DNA of 64,000 bases from Zoroaster sp. YZ-2022 (GCA_029582265.1 CM055823.1:29293560-29357559), one strand, 5' to 3'. Counted from the first letter of the stretch, positions 34,431 to 45,770 are shown. Numbers and translations are program-made. Notes: generated by a model from the letters alone, not told the origin.

Positions 34431-34937
34431 CTTTTCTTTATTTTACCCTTTTGATTTATCAATCATATTGACATGAATCATAAAGCATCCCCACACTTCT
34501 CTTCTTCTTCCTCCCAAAAAGTAACAATAAAACAAAACTCAAACAAAAATGTAACATGCCTTCCACTAGTTCAAACGCTGGGCTGTAAATGTGACCTTCC
34601 GCTTCATCGAAATGAGGAATGTCCCCAAATTTCATTTTGATACTTAAAGAGAATTTAATGGGCTTTCTGATGATACCAAATATTCATTTTGGTTCATTTC
34701 ATTCCTGTGTTTAGGATGTGATAAATTGATAATGAAATAATGCAGTCATGCACGTTTGTGAACTTTTGGGAAGTCCATTACGGAAACATGTTTAGGGGGA
34801 CATTACTCATTTCGATGGAGTGCTGTATATTTCATTTAATTTAGCAGACCTAGACTGGTTGCCAGTTAAATTGCTAACAAAAAATATTTGCGCTAAGTAA
34901 ACTTCTCTTCCGGATAATATTGTGTTCTTGCCACTAG

Positions 34938-35150
34938 GTGAGAAGCTGCATTTTGCCCGGTCGCTGGGCGGTAAACGCCACTGAGTACTCCAGTCTGTAC
35001 AAGCACCACGCCGTTCCACACTCATTCCAAACCCTACATTTGCTGCCACTGTGGAAAAAACCGGCAGACATCGACTCTGCAGCACAAGCGTACGCACATG
35101 GTGACGAAGAGGAAATTAGAGGACCAGAATCAGTTCTTAACAGTGCACAG
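34938..35150 (+). CDS. ZNF143: ZNF143/Staf-like exon, zinc fingers 6-7 (indel-damaged)
   Basis: After a CCACTAG acceptor one frame gives NATEYSSLYKHHAV, and a shifted frame gives KPYICCHCGKNRQTSTLQHK followed by RTHMVTKRKLEDQ. Vertebrate ZNF143/ZNF76 has GCGKRFTEYSSLYKHH and then KPY-C--CGK-YRQTSTL--HKR at exactly this place, one of the most diagnostic stretches of the family. A third frame near the end gives AHGDEEEIRGPESVLNSAQ up to a CAG-GTACAG donor. At least two indels separate the frames. This exon is the strongest evidence for the orthology. Confidence 0.8.
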
Positions 35151-35189
35151 GTACAGAGTTATTTTTGGGGATTATATCGTTTATCAGTG

Positions 35190-35390
35190 GAACAAGGTCG
35201 TATTATAGTTATGACCTGTTGCAGACATGGATTTTTTCAGTACAACAAGGTCGTGATTACAGTTATGATAGTTTTACAAAGTTCCAGGACAGACACGCAA
35301 AACCTATGGAAGAAGATACGACGTTGTTGCACCCAATTGTTTTATCGTATGCAAATTTATGCACTATTGCACATACTTAAAAATTTTCGT
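35190..35390. repeat. CAACAAGGTCGT repeat, paralogue of 62343-62560
   Basis: AACAAGGTCGTATTATAG, ACGCAAAACCTATGGAAGAA and ACGTTGTTGCACCCAATTG recur in the same order at 62343-62560. CAACAAGGTCG and CGACCTTGTTG words can form hairpins. It is a dispersed repeat of unknown class. Confidence 0.6.
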
Positions 35391-35533
35391 AGATGGATCT
35401 CCATCACAATGACCACTCCTTTTTATTCACACATGCACGCAGCACTGCAGCAAGTTTTCCTCATTTTTTCTCTCTTGGTAATAACCACTTTTAAGTTTGA
35501 CCATTTACAATTTATTCATTGATGTCATTGCAG

Positions 35534-35690
35534 ATAGAAATCAAGATATCACCGCGTTGTTCCAACATCGTTGACAAAACGCCACGTGTCCAGTATGAAT
35601 CACCACGGTCACTTGTGAGGGCTGGTGGTTCTTCACTTAACACGGATAGCATCGTCATGCATGCCCCAGGAGCGGTTTTCATTTCAGCAG
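35534..35690 (+). CDS. possible ZNF143 exon downstream of the fingers
   Basis: A GTCATTGCAG acceptor and a GCAG-GTCAGT donor bound about 157 nt. An open frame reads IEIKISPRCSNIVD, then RVQYESPRSLVRAGGSSLNT and DSIVMHAPGAVFISA. The position between the finger exon and the clear C-terminal exon fits a Staf activation-domain exon. The sequence itself is not diagnostic, and an undetected indel could have changed the frame. Confidence 0.35.
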
Positions 35691-35699
35691 GTCAGTCAT

Positions 35700-35885
35700 A
35701 GAACCTGTCACCATGATTCACAGGGCATGGAATCGAGGCGAAGTTTTAGATTAACTCATTGACTGAAAATAATTCCCTCACATGATAAGGTCATATTACC
35801 ACTGTTTTGGAGCAACAATATTCAGTCACTGTGTTCATCTTAAACTCAGGACACCATTCCATCGTGGGCAGTATTGTACCTTTAA
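35700..35885. mobile_element. AAAGGGACA MITE copy 2 (shortened)
   Basis: CAGGGCATGGAATCG, GTTTTAGATTAACTCATTGA, CATGATAAGGTCATATTACC and ATTCAGTCACTGTGTTCATC match the 9500-9727 copy in order. The ends are degraded by indels. Confidence 0.75.
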
Positions 35886-35929
35886 AATATTATCGTTATT
35901 TTTTAATATCAAAGAAGTGAACATCTTTT

Positions 35930-36965
35930 GTAATTAGGTAAAACTTGTAGCTTTTTACAGCATGGTGAGGAGGATAAGGCAGACTATTTATGGTGACACC
36001 ATGTGAAATTCTCTATTGAGTAGCACTAGTTCTGAAAGAACTAGAGGTTACAACCTGACGCTTCGATCAGTATGTTCTGATTAGAAAATTACTGAATAAT
36101 AATTTAAGATTTGTAGCTCTACATGGTGAAAAGGATAAGTAAAGACTGTTTTATGGTGACAATTGCATGTAGAAATTCTCTTTGAATTAAATAGTTCTGA
36201 AATAAAACTGGTGATTACATCTTTGACGCTTCGATCAGTATGCTCTGATCGTCCTCAGGAATAAGTAAGACTAATTGTGGTGACACCATGTGAAATTCTC
36301 TATTGAGTAGTAATTAATTCTGAAAAATAACTAGAGGTTACAACTCGATCGCTTCGATCAGTATGCTCTGATTAGAAAATTACTAAATAATAATCTAAGA
36401 TTTGTAGCTTTACATGGTGAAAGGGACAAGTAAATACTGTTTGCAGTGACAATTGCATGTAGAAATTTCTTGAATTAAATAGTTCTGAAATAAAACTGGT
36501 GATTACATCTTGACGCTTCGATCAGTATGCTCTGATCGTCTCGGACAATAGTCAACAAATTTATTTGATGTAAAGTTGGTGATGGTGCCAATATCACAGG
36601 AAATTATTCCATCTGTCATATTTTAGAAAATGTGAAATACATTACAAATTTGAAATGGAAGTTACGTCGGTGATCCACTTTCTGCATTAGAAATCTAAAT
36701 GTTATTTCAATATTTTCTCGAAGATGCCACAACGGACTAAACTTGTTGCACTCATGTATTGTTGTAAATTCTAGGACCAAATAGTACTGGTAGTTAGGTA
36801 AACTTGTAGCTTTGCATGGTGAAGAGGATAAGTAAGATTAATTGCTGTGGACACCATGTGAAATTCTCAATTGAGTAGTAATTAGTTCTCAAAGAACTGG
36901 AGGTTACAACTCGATCGCTTTGATCAGTATGCTCTGATCGTCTCAGGAGAATGAGTACTGGGAGT
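35930..36965. repeat. tandem units with GGTGACACCATGTGAAATTC and CGCTTCGATCAGTATGCTCT
   Basis: Units of roughly 120 bp repeat around 35940, 36110, 36265, 36400 and 36790. Each holds GTAGCTTTACATGGTGAA, a GACACCATG word, AGTTCTGAAA and GATCAGTATGCTCTGATCGT. The 33.0-33.2 kb region has the reverse complement. The ends resemble the GGTAACACCATGTGATTATC MITE at 51976-52235. Confidence 0.7.
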
Positions 36966-37291
36966 TATCTGGGTTAGTTCGCTAACTTTTAACCCAAACA
37001 TTCACAGTCGGTTAAACCAAAGTCGGCAACCGACAGCCACACAAACTAGATATAGTCGATTATTTGCTTCCAGCAATGATTGTTTAATAACCATTGCAGC
37101 AAAAATTAATAAATGGGCAGCATAGTCTTCAAAAATTTATATTTTTTCTTAGCTGTCGTTAGCCGATTAGCAAATTTCTAACGGTTAGTGAAGTTTCGGT
37201 CAGTTAACCATCCCAGCACTAATTCCAAATGGTATGTCATATCATGGTTTCCATCATTTTATAGAATTCTGTCAATCTATTTCTCTTCCAG

Positions 37292-37468
37292 GCCACAGCA
37301 GCAAACGTAATCCAGTCCCAAATTAACGACATTGTCGGCTCATCCAGTAAAGTCACCATGGTAACGAATGTGGATCCAGAGGTTGCCATGGCAGCCATCA
37401 AGGCAGCAGCTGAGGAGACAGCGTTGCACGTGGTTACAGCCAATGGGCAGGCACTAACAGAAGATCAG
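37292..37468 (+). CDS. ZNF143: ZNF143/Staf-like C-terminal exon (clean)
   Basis: A pyrimidine-rich CTCTTCCAG acceptor and a CAG-GTGTGT donor bound 177 nt, or 59 codons without a stop: ATAANVIQSQINDIVGSSSK, VTMVTNVDPEVAMAAIKAAA and EETALHVVTANGQALTEDQ. The C-terminal activation region of vertebrate ZNF143 also ends with a VA-LATANGT-like stretch followed by an acidic EEQ run and an AI-VA helix. The match is by pattern and position, not by close identity. Unlike the finger exons this one needs no frameshift. Confidence 0.65.
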
Positions 37469-37598
37469 GTGTGTAATGAACGCTGATTTTAATTGGAACA
37501 TTTTGAATTTTGGACAAGCCTTTTGCTTGTATGTCTGCATCTGTAAATGCAGTGTTCTCTGCTGCCTCATCCACTGGACAGTCTTAAACTACCTCAGC

Positions 37599-38347
37599 TT
37601 AACCAGTTCGCCGGAATCAAAAAGTTTTTCTGGGCCCCTCAAAGGGCTTTTTTTCCCACACAAAACATGTTTTGTTTGGCGTGAATTTTTTTTGGTTATG
37701 TCAATGAAACTAAGACAGGACACCTCCATTTAGCTTATTGGCATATAATTTAAGGAAGTTTCCTTGGGAATTATAGCCAGGAGGGCTTTTTGTGTTGCAT
37801 CTTTAGAAGTCCACCGAGCCCTCTAAAGAATTCTTCGTCAGATGACATCGCCATCCGAAAGTGGTACCGAGCATACCGAGTAACAATGGGACAATGGTGC
37901 ACGGAAATTGGTCTATAGAAATCTTCATTCGCCAGCGGTCTGCCAGGTAATTGGTCTAGAAATCTTTGTATACCACAGCTTTACAGATTTCAATGGAGAC
38001 AAAGACAAAGGTGTGGAACAGGTTTACGAGTGCCCCCATGCGTCAAGACCCTTGTTAGCATGTTTACACGGCCCTCGCTATTGCCGAACAATTGCTGCTA
38101 ATAACATCGCCAACCGGGCACGAGCACTGCCAAAATGGCATGGTTTTACGTCAATTCAAAAGGACAACGGAAGTTTGGCCAGCGTGTGGCCACGCCTTCC
38201 CGAGCATGTCACTTTACGCCAGGCTCGTTGTCACGCCAACCCAGCATGCATACAAATATTCCCCGAAGTTTCCTATGGCGTGTTTAGACGCCGATCCGCT
38301 GTGCAAAAAATTATGCATACATCGCCTCCGACGCTGGAACTGGTTAA
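37599..38347. mobile_element. TTAACCAGTT...AACTGGTTAA element (large copy)
   Basis: TTAACCAGTTCGCCGG opens it and CGACGCTGGAACTGGTTAA closes it, with TTAA at both edges. The right third (GTGGCCACGCCTTCCCGAGC ... TTTAGACGCC) matches the 242-bp element at 60327-60568, which has the same ends. The ORFs within (37908-38432 and 38092-38511) are not protein-like. Confidence 0.7.
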
Positions 38348-38394
38348 AGCATACCGCTCTACCAGGAAGTCATCTGCATCCCATCAACATACAG

Positions 38395-38575
38395 TTTGTT
38401 ATTCCAATATCTCGCACTTCACAGCATCATAGGTCTTTTAGCTTCTTATGCCAGGCTCTGGAACTCTTTACCTGCCTCTGTTGTGGATGTTCCATCTGGT
38501 CAGTCCTTTAAATCTAATGTTCATCATCATCTGATTAATTCTGCCACCTGCTTAGAATAAATGAACTTTAGCTTA
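38395..38575 (+). mobile_element. LINE ORF2 C-terminal relic
   Basis: Frames give FVIPISRTSQHHRSFSFLC, then with one shift ARLWNSLPASVVDVPSGQSF and KSNVHHHLINSAT. S-ARLWNSLP is the common end of CR1/L2/Rex-type reverse transcriptases. It is 5'-truncated and carries a 1-base shift. Confidence 0.65.
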
Positions 38576-38693
38576 AGCATCCCTCATGCTTCTTGTTCTC
38601 TTTGGCAGTGTTTCAATTTAAAAAAATAAAAAATAACAAATACAACAAATCTTATCTTTGTTATGTAATTCAGACAGGCCATGTCAGTAACCC

Positions 38694-39164
38694 TTAACCC
38701 CATAGTCATTTTCACTAGAAACCTCCTGAATACACCAAAATCAATCGATATGAACTAAATGTCACCCAGTTGTTGGACTTTGATGGAATTGGTACAGTGG
38801 CAAATGCAAAGCATCCATGGCTTGGCTATACACAGTCCTGAATCCAACAAAAGCAGCCGGTGGAGTTTGATGGATTTGGTACACATGGCTACATGGTCTA
38901 TTCACTCATTATACTGTGGAGTACTGAATCCAACAAAAGCAGCCGGTGGAGTTTGATGGATTTGGTACACATGGCTACATGGTCTATTCGCTGGGCTATA
39001 CTGTGGAGTACTGAATCCAACAAAAGCAGCCTGTGGAGTTTGATGGATTTGGTACACATTGCTACATGCTCTATTCACTGGGCTATACTGTGGAGTACTG
39101 AATCCATCGAAGATGGATTAAGGAAATCATTTATAATTGATGAATTTGGGGTAATCAGGGTTAA
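38694..39164. mobile_element. TTAA MITE with 3-4 units of the 87-bp repeat
   Basis: TTAACCCCATAGTCATTTTC opens it and GGGGTAATCAGGGTTAA closes it. Inside are tandem units of 87 bp (GAGTTTGATGGATTTGGTAC, ACATGGCTACATGGTCTATT, CTGTGGAGTACTGAATCC). The same unit, inverted and expanded to about 12 copies, fills the element at 40811-42061. Confidence 0.75.
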
Positions 39165-40470
39165 GCTTGGGCGATAATACGATAATATTGAATATCGCGA
39201 TACCTTTTTTTATTCGATTATGATATCAACCACCTTTTCAAGTTATTGCAATGTATGTTTGGCTATTATATCGTGATGAATTTTTTTATATCATCCAAGC
39301 TTAATTAGGGTTTATTTGTCCTGCTCCATTTATCTTGAGAATAGAAATAAAATGTAATATCGATATCATCCAAGCTTAACTAGGGTTTATTTGTCCGCTC
39401 CATTTATCTTTGGAGAATAGAAATAAATGTAATATCGATATCAACCAAGCTAACTAGGGTTTATTTGTCCGCTCCATTTATCTTGAGAATAGAAATAAAT
39501 GTAATATCGATATCAACCAAGCTTAATTAGGGTTTATTTGTCCGCTCCATTTATCTGGAGAATAGAAATAAATGTAATATCGATATCAACCAAGCTTAAT
39601 TAGGCTTATTTGTCCGCTCCATTTATCTGGAGAATAGAACAAATGTAATATCGATATCAACCAAGCTTTAATTAGGGTTTATTTGTCCGCTCCATTTATC
39701 TGGAGAATAGAAATAAATGTAACATCGATATCAACCAAGCTAATAATTAGGTTTATTTGTCCGCTCCATTTATCTGGAGAATAGAAATAAATGTAATATC
39801 GATATCATCCAAGCTAATTAGGGTTTATTTGTCCGCTCCATTTATCTGGAGAATAGAAATAAAATGTAATATCGACATCATCCAAGCTTAATTAGGGTTT
39901 ATTTGTCCGCTCCATTTATCTGGAGAATAGAAATAAATGTAATATCGATATCATCGGGCTTTTCAAGCTTATTAGGTTTATTTGTCCGCTCCATTTATCT
40001 GGAGAATAGAAATAAATGTAATATCGATATCAACCAAGCTTAATTAGGGTTTATTTGTCCGCTCCATTTATCTGGAGAATAGAAATAAATGTAATATCGA
40101 TATCAACCAAGCTTAATTAGGGTTTATTTGTCCGCTCCATTTATCTGGAGAGAATAGAAATAAATGTACATCGATATCAACCAAGCTTAATTAGGGTTTA
40201 TTTGTCCGCTCCATTTATCTGGAGAATAGAAATAAATGTAATATCGATATCAACCAAGCTTAATTAGGGTTTATTTGTCCGCCTCTGCTTATCTGGAGAA
40301 TAGAAATAAAATGTAATATCGATATCAACCAAGCTTAATTAGGGTTTATTTGTCCGTTCTTTCATCTGGAGAATAGAAATAAATGTAATATCGATATCAA
40401 CCAAGCTTAATTAGGGTTTATTTGTCCGTCTGCTTATCTGGAGAATAGAAATAAATGTAATATCGAATTG
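39165..40470. repeat. ~73-bp satellite-like array with GATATC ends
   Basis: It begins with the GCTTGGGCGATAATACGATA end of the CTTGGGCGATA MITE. From about 39290, some 16-17 copies follow of TAATTAGGGTTTATTTGTCC, GCTCCATTTATCTGGAGAAT, AGAAATAAATGTAATATCG and ATATCAACCAAGCT. The array seems to have expanded from inside the MITE, and its far end was not found. Copies differ by small indels and a few substitutions. Confidence 0.9.
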
Positions 40471-40588
40471 AATTTGTAAAATTACTTTCAAATGAAACTG
40501 TTGCATATTCCCTTTATAATACAATTATTGCCCTTCCTCCTCATGCCTAACATTCACCATATATCATTATGTTTGTCATCTTTCTCAG

Positions 40589-40679
40589 AGGCAGCAACTG
40601 CAGGATGCCATTGTTGCAGTTAATGCAACAAGAGTCTCCAGAGGGAGTGAGCATAGCAAATGTAGCATCTGCAGCTTAA
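40589..40679 (+). CDS. ZNF143: ZNF143/Staf-like last exon, one indel before the stop
   Basis: A TCTTTCTCAG acceptor is followed by RQQLQDAIVAVNATR in phase with the previous exon (ALTEDQ-RQQLQDAIVAVNA). One base further on, the frame ESPEGVSIANVASAA and TAA follows, which would be a natural C-terminus; in the unshifted frame the exon runs on as VSRGSEHSKCSIC. Vertebrate ZNF143 ends with EEQ-LEEAINVATAA and a short tail, so the EDQ-L-DAIVAV match is good. The stop placement depends on the shift and is tentative. Confidence 0.6.
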
Positions 40680-40810
40680 ACAGACACAGTGATGACACCT
40701 TTAGAAGTATAGAGGTTATTGATCCAGAGGGGTATGCATGAAGCATATATGGGCCAATTTCACAAAGATAATTGATAATATTAAGTGTAATAGTGAATTA
40801 TTTATTACTC

Positions 40811-42061
40811 CCATCCTAACTACCCCAAATCCTCCAAACCCTTCTGGTTTTGCCTGATTTTATGGATTCAGTACTCCACAGTATAGCCCAGTGAATAGAG
40901 TACAGAAACATGTGTACCCAAATCCATCAAACTCCACCGGCTGCTTTTGTTGGATTCAGGCACTACAGTATAGCCCAGTGAATAGACCATGTAGCCATGT
41001 GTACCAAATTCATCAAACTCCACCGGCTGCTTTTGTTGGATTCAGTACTCCACAGTATAGCCCAGTGAATAGAACATGTAGCCATGTGTACCAAATCCAT
41101 CAAACTCCACCGGCTGCTTTTGTTGGATTCAGTACTCCACAGTATAGCCCAGTGAATAGAACATGTAGCCATGTGTACCAAATCCATCAAACTCCACCGG
41201 CTGCTTTTGTTGGATTCAGTACTCCACAGTATAGCCCAGTGAATAGACCATGTAGCCATGTGTACCAAATCCATCAAACTCCACCGGCTGCTTTTGTTGG
41301 ATTCAGTACTCCACAGTATAGCCCAGTGAATAGACCATGTAGCCATGTGTACCAAATCCATCAAACTCCACAGGCTGCTTTTCTTGGATTCAGTACTCCA
41401 CAGTATAGCCCAGTGAATAGACCATGTAGGCATGTGTACCAAATCCATCAAACTCCACAGGCTGCTTTTCTTGGATTCAGTACTCCACAGTATAGCCCAG
41501 TGAATAGACCATGTAGCCACAGGTACCAAATCCATCAAACTCCACAGGCTGCTTTTGTTGGATTCAGTACTCCACAGTATAGCCCAGCGAATAGACCATG
41601 TAGCCATGTGTACCAAATTCATCAAACTCCACCGGCTGCTTTTGATGGATTCAGTACTCCACAGTATAGCCCAGTGAATAGACCATGTAGCCATGTGTAC
41701 CAAATCCATCAAACTCCACCGGCTGCTTTTGATGGATTCAGTACTCCACAGTATAGCCCAGTGAATAGAGCATGTAGCCATGTGTACCAAATCCATCAAA
41801 CTCCACAGGCTGCTTTTGTTGGATTCAGTACTCCACAGTATAGCCCAGTGAATAGAGCATGTAGCCATGTGTACCAAATCCATCAAACTCCACCGGCTGC
41901 TTTTGTTAGATTCAGGACTGTGTATAGCCAAGCCATGGATGCTTTGCATTTGCCACTGTACCAATTCCATCAAAGTCCAACAATCGGGGTACCTTTTTAT
42001 TGCATGTTTATGGAGGATTTAGGATGGTTTATAACCAGAAACCCTAGGGGGTTAGTGTTAA
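40811..42061. mobile_element. TTAA-type MITE inflated by an 87-bp minisatellite
   Basis: The left end (CCTAACTACCCCAAATCCTC) lacks a clean TTAA, while the right end (CCCTAGGGGGTTAGTG-TTAA) has it. Between them about 12 copies of an 87-bp unit (29 codons) are so regular that both strands stay open: 433 codons on + (repeating YSPVNRPCSHVYQIHQTPP) and 336 on - (repeating SSRWSLMDLVHMAT). No promoter, splice or domain evidence supports a protein. It is the inverted, expanded relative of the 38694-39164 element. Confidence 0.8.
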
Positions 42062-43800
42062 ATGGAAAGTACAGCATTGGTAAAATACACAAATTATTTT
42101 TGGTGTCAATCATCCTTAGAAATTATTCTTTTTGGGGAACTTATGTCACATTTATGTCACATTTCAAATCCAAACAAATAAAAAACCTGTAACTGTTTTT
42201 CAACGTTTTCGCAAAAAACATGAGCACCTAGTGGGATAAAACTCTGACAGATTAGTTTTTTGTTATATTTCTTGAAAACTATAGGGTTGAAAGAAAAATG
42301 TATGTTTCCTTAATGTGATATCCTTCCCTTTAATCAAATTCAAGCATTTTCTGGCCATCCATTTATTGCTTAAAATCCAAACAAAGGAATATAATTTATG
42401 AAGCAGGAAGCTGTAAAGAGAAGCAAAAAATGATTTTGATTAGTTATTAAAAGACATATCACTATGTTTGGCTCAAGAAACCCCCAAAAATAGCACCAAA
42501 TTTTGACAGATAATGTCATTAAATGAACCCAAAAAAGTATGAAATTCAGTTGGAAACTATAAAGCCATATTTAAAACACGCTTGATTCTGATTGACAGCT
42601 ACACGGGCCATTCAGAAGACTGCGTGACGCCTCGTGCTTTCTTAAAACTTTCTTAACCCCAGAAAAATAGCAATTCAACATTTAAATCTATTTTTTAACA
42701 CAACCGCCCAGACGCTGGGTGATATATTTTGAATGGCAAGTTATGCCGATTTTCTTTCAAGAATGATTTTGCTTGCATTGAACAGCTAATGATAACATTC
42801 GCAATTCAAGATTTGCTGTCCAAAATTTGCATAACATTTACACAGATATTTCTGCCTAAACATTTTTCTATGCAGAATTTTTCATTGAAATTGTTCTTTA
42901 AGTTGATATTTTACTTTAGAAAAGGATTATAAAAACTGTAAAATGATATATTATTTCGAAGAAAAAAACAGAGACTTTTGTTTTTGGCCTAAAAATGTAC
43001 GCTACAAAAACTGGAGTCATTATAGATCGGAGTCGGTTTTTTATCAATTTATCATCGGTAAGTCATAACACAAAGACCTGAAGGAAGTAACAACAGGCCT
43101 TGACCTTTAAGGAAACATCTATTATCTGCAGAATGGTCAGCGGTTGGGTCCTTTAATTAAAGCAAAACTTAATACACGCACGCCATCAACCTTAAAGGTA
43201 CATTATATATATATTTTATTTTGCTCTTCATCAGCAAGATTCAGTATCGCTATATAATCAATAAAACTGTAAATGATATTTCAAAACCACTTGCCAGAAG
43301 AATAGTTTTACAGTAAATATGTCACAAAATTAATATAATGGTTGAAATTCACCAGCAAAAAAGCACATCTTGAATATTTGATCCTCAATTACTATGACTA
43401 CATGTATAGGCCTTTAATAACATTTATTACGTGGTGGATCCAGGAGAGGGCAAAGAGGGTGAATGCCTCACTCTTTTGAGAACCTTGATCCACACCTGTA
43501 TATATTAGCGTAATTGTAATATATAACTTCAAAGATATTTGTACATTTCAAAGTAAATGTGAATTTCATTAAAAAATGCAACACAAATGCTCCCATCATT
43601 TATCTGAAAATTGCAGAATTATTATATGAATAAAGAAAATAATGGGATTTTGTTTTGTATTTGTTGTTATTTATTTATACTCAACAACTAATGTGTTATT
43701 AAGATTAATACATGTATAGCATAGCTATATACACAGAACACCCAGGGCAAGCGTGTTATTTCATTATTGTTGTTATTTTAAACAATTTTTTTTTTTCGAT
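42062..43800. other. non-genic, small repeat fragments
   Basis: No gene is seen. At 42950-43075 a fragment of the CTCCGGTTTCTGGTC MITE with CTACAAAAACTGGAGTCATT is followed by GATCGGAGTCGG. The same run occurs at 44660-44815, and AAGATTCAGTATCGCTATAT occurs at 43231 and 45107, so about 300-450 bp is duplicated around the AT tract. Confidence 0.55.
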
Positions 43801-43802
43801 CA

Positions 43803-44045
43803 GTGCCAAGCAGTATACTCATTGACAGAATTAAAGAGTTCCAATACATTGATATCCCAACTGAAGAAGCTGTTTTAACAAGTAACTCAGGTCAATGTCC
43901 CTCCCCTCTTCAGCCAGTTCCTGCCCCCCAGCCAATTGTATTTTGTGTGGGGGTTTATATAAACCTGAATAGTGCCTTTATATAAATCTGAAATAATTAA
44001 CATACATTAGGCATTGCCACAATAATATACATCCGACACCAGAGT
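43803..44045. repeat. dispersed repeat next to AAAGGGACA MITE
   Basis: The stretch CAATGTCCCTCCCCTCTTCA to ATTAACATACATTAGGCATT is repeated at 57658-57830, and at both loci an AAAGGGACA MITE follows directly. A 60-codon ORF at 43803-43985 (IKEFQYIDIPTEEAVLTS) could be a transposon C-terminus, but the shared part is non-coding. Confidence 0.5.
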
Positions 44046-44047
44046 TC

Positions 44048-44265
44048 AAAGGGACAGTATCTTCACGATCAGAGCAGACTTTCAACAGGGCATGGAATCG
44101 GTGTCCTAGTTTAAGATGAACACAGTGACTGAAAATTACTGGTTCATTTATGCAGCAGCTACGGTAATATGCCCTTATTATGTGGGTATTATTTTCAGTC
44201 ACTGAGTTAATCTAAAACTGGCACTCTGATTCCATGCCCTGTTGATAGTGACGATATTGCCCCTT
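44048..44265. mobile_element. AAAGGGACA MITE copy 3
   Basis: It begins AAAGGGACAGTATCTTCACG and ends GACGATATTGCCCC. The inverted blocks GGGCATGGAATCGG / ATTCCATGCCC and AGTGACTGAAAAT / TTTTCAGTCACT are as in the other copies. Confidence 0.85.
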
Positions 44266-44813
44266 TTTTGTTATTCATAATCTCAATGATTGATACATAA
44301 ATAATAACAGTTTTACATGTAACTTAGGTCTAATTTCAGTGATTGTGCACACCAGGGTATTGGTGTACATCACCAGGGTATTAGTGTACATCACCAGGGT
44401 ATTGGTGATAATGTTCATTATGTTCCATTATCAGCTCTCAAAAAGAACGACAATATTGCAGGTCGGTTTGTACATAATTATATCTCGAGTCTTATAATGT
44501 ATGGCTGGATTTAATAGACATTTTTTTTGCCAACCAGTGAAATACGTGATACATGTAGGCCTATATGCGGTTTTTGGAAAAAGTCGTTTAAAACACAGTA
44601 CGGCAGAATTCCAATCGATCCAGCAATTTTGGCTGCAATTGGACATCGTTTCATAGAAAAAAAACCGGAAAAAACGGAGACTTTTGTTTTTGGCCTAAAA
44701 GTGTATGCTACAAAAACTGGAGTCATTGTAGATCGGAGTCGGTTCTTTTGTTATAAGGAGGCCGAGAAACAAAATAGCTGACCCTTTTTTTAAAATAAAT
44801 TTATCATCAGTAA

Positions 44814-44958
<145 letters not shown>

Positions 44959-45242
44959 CTCCTCATAATTTCTAAAGTAACAATTTCTTACAGATTACAA
45001 CTAGCATAGAATATACCTATGGTTATCAGGGAAATGTTGTGTGAAGATTGGAGGCATCCATGACTTTATGGTTGACTGAGCACAAATTGAAGACAAAATC
45101 ACCCAAAATCATCAGCAAGATTCAGTATCGCTATATAATCAATAAGTGTATTTATTAAAAATTGACTGCGGTAAATAGGTCATGCTGAACGAGCAGCATC
45201 GGGCCTTAAAACCAGTATAGGCCAGACCTACACTTTTAATAA

Positions 45243-45620
45243 AACTTCTCTTAGGCCAAAAATAAAAGTCTCCGGTTTCTTGTCATCGGTCGGCTTCAAA
45301 ATCGCTGCAGTGACGCGCTTTTTTTTGGCCATCCTTTTTTTTCTTTTGTCTTTTTTTTGCCAACAGGGAAATACGTGATACATTGTATACGCGGGGACCA
45401 AATTTCCCATATATACAAAGTATGGTGGCTAAGAGAGGCCTCACAAATCGGGCAAATGTTCATGTCCCCTATTTAAAGCACAGCAGGGCAGAATTCCAAT
45501 TGATCCAGCAATTTTGGCTGCAATTGGACATCGTTTCATAACAAAAACAAAACAAAAGAAAATTTAAAATGCCGACGCGCGCGGAGACCAGAAACCAGAG
45601 ACATTTTTGGCCTGATAAGA
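45243..45620 (+). mobile_element. CTCCGGTTTCTGGTC MITE, full copy 3
   Basis: TTAGGCCAAAAATAAAAGTC-TCCGGTTTCTTGTC opens it and GACCAGAAACCAGAGAC-ATTTTTGGCCTGATAA closes it. The interior includes CCAAATTTCCCATATATACA and GATCCAGCAATTTTGGCTGC, as in the copy at 23600-24003. Confidence 0.8.
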
Positions 45621-45770
45621 ATTGCTGTTAAGAAGAAGAACTCAGAAGAGCAAATCCGGAAATCATTTATTTGTTCTGTCATTTAGGTATGGTGTGGGTT
45701 GTTGATGTTTGTTTTATTTCTTTTTGAAGAAATAAACCACAAGGTGCATATACACACAGACAAAATTACT

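Noticed and set aside
34938..35522. 194-codon single-frame ORF
   Set aside because: It only partly follows the zinc-finger exon and reads through its donor into the intron. The true protein needs frame changes.
40891..42192. 433-codon ORF on + and 336-codon ORF on - with regular 29-residue repeats
   Set aside because: The unit is an 87-bp minisatellite with no stop in several frames. Both strands are open equally, no signal or domain exists, and the array lies inside a TTAA MITE.
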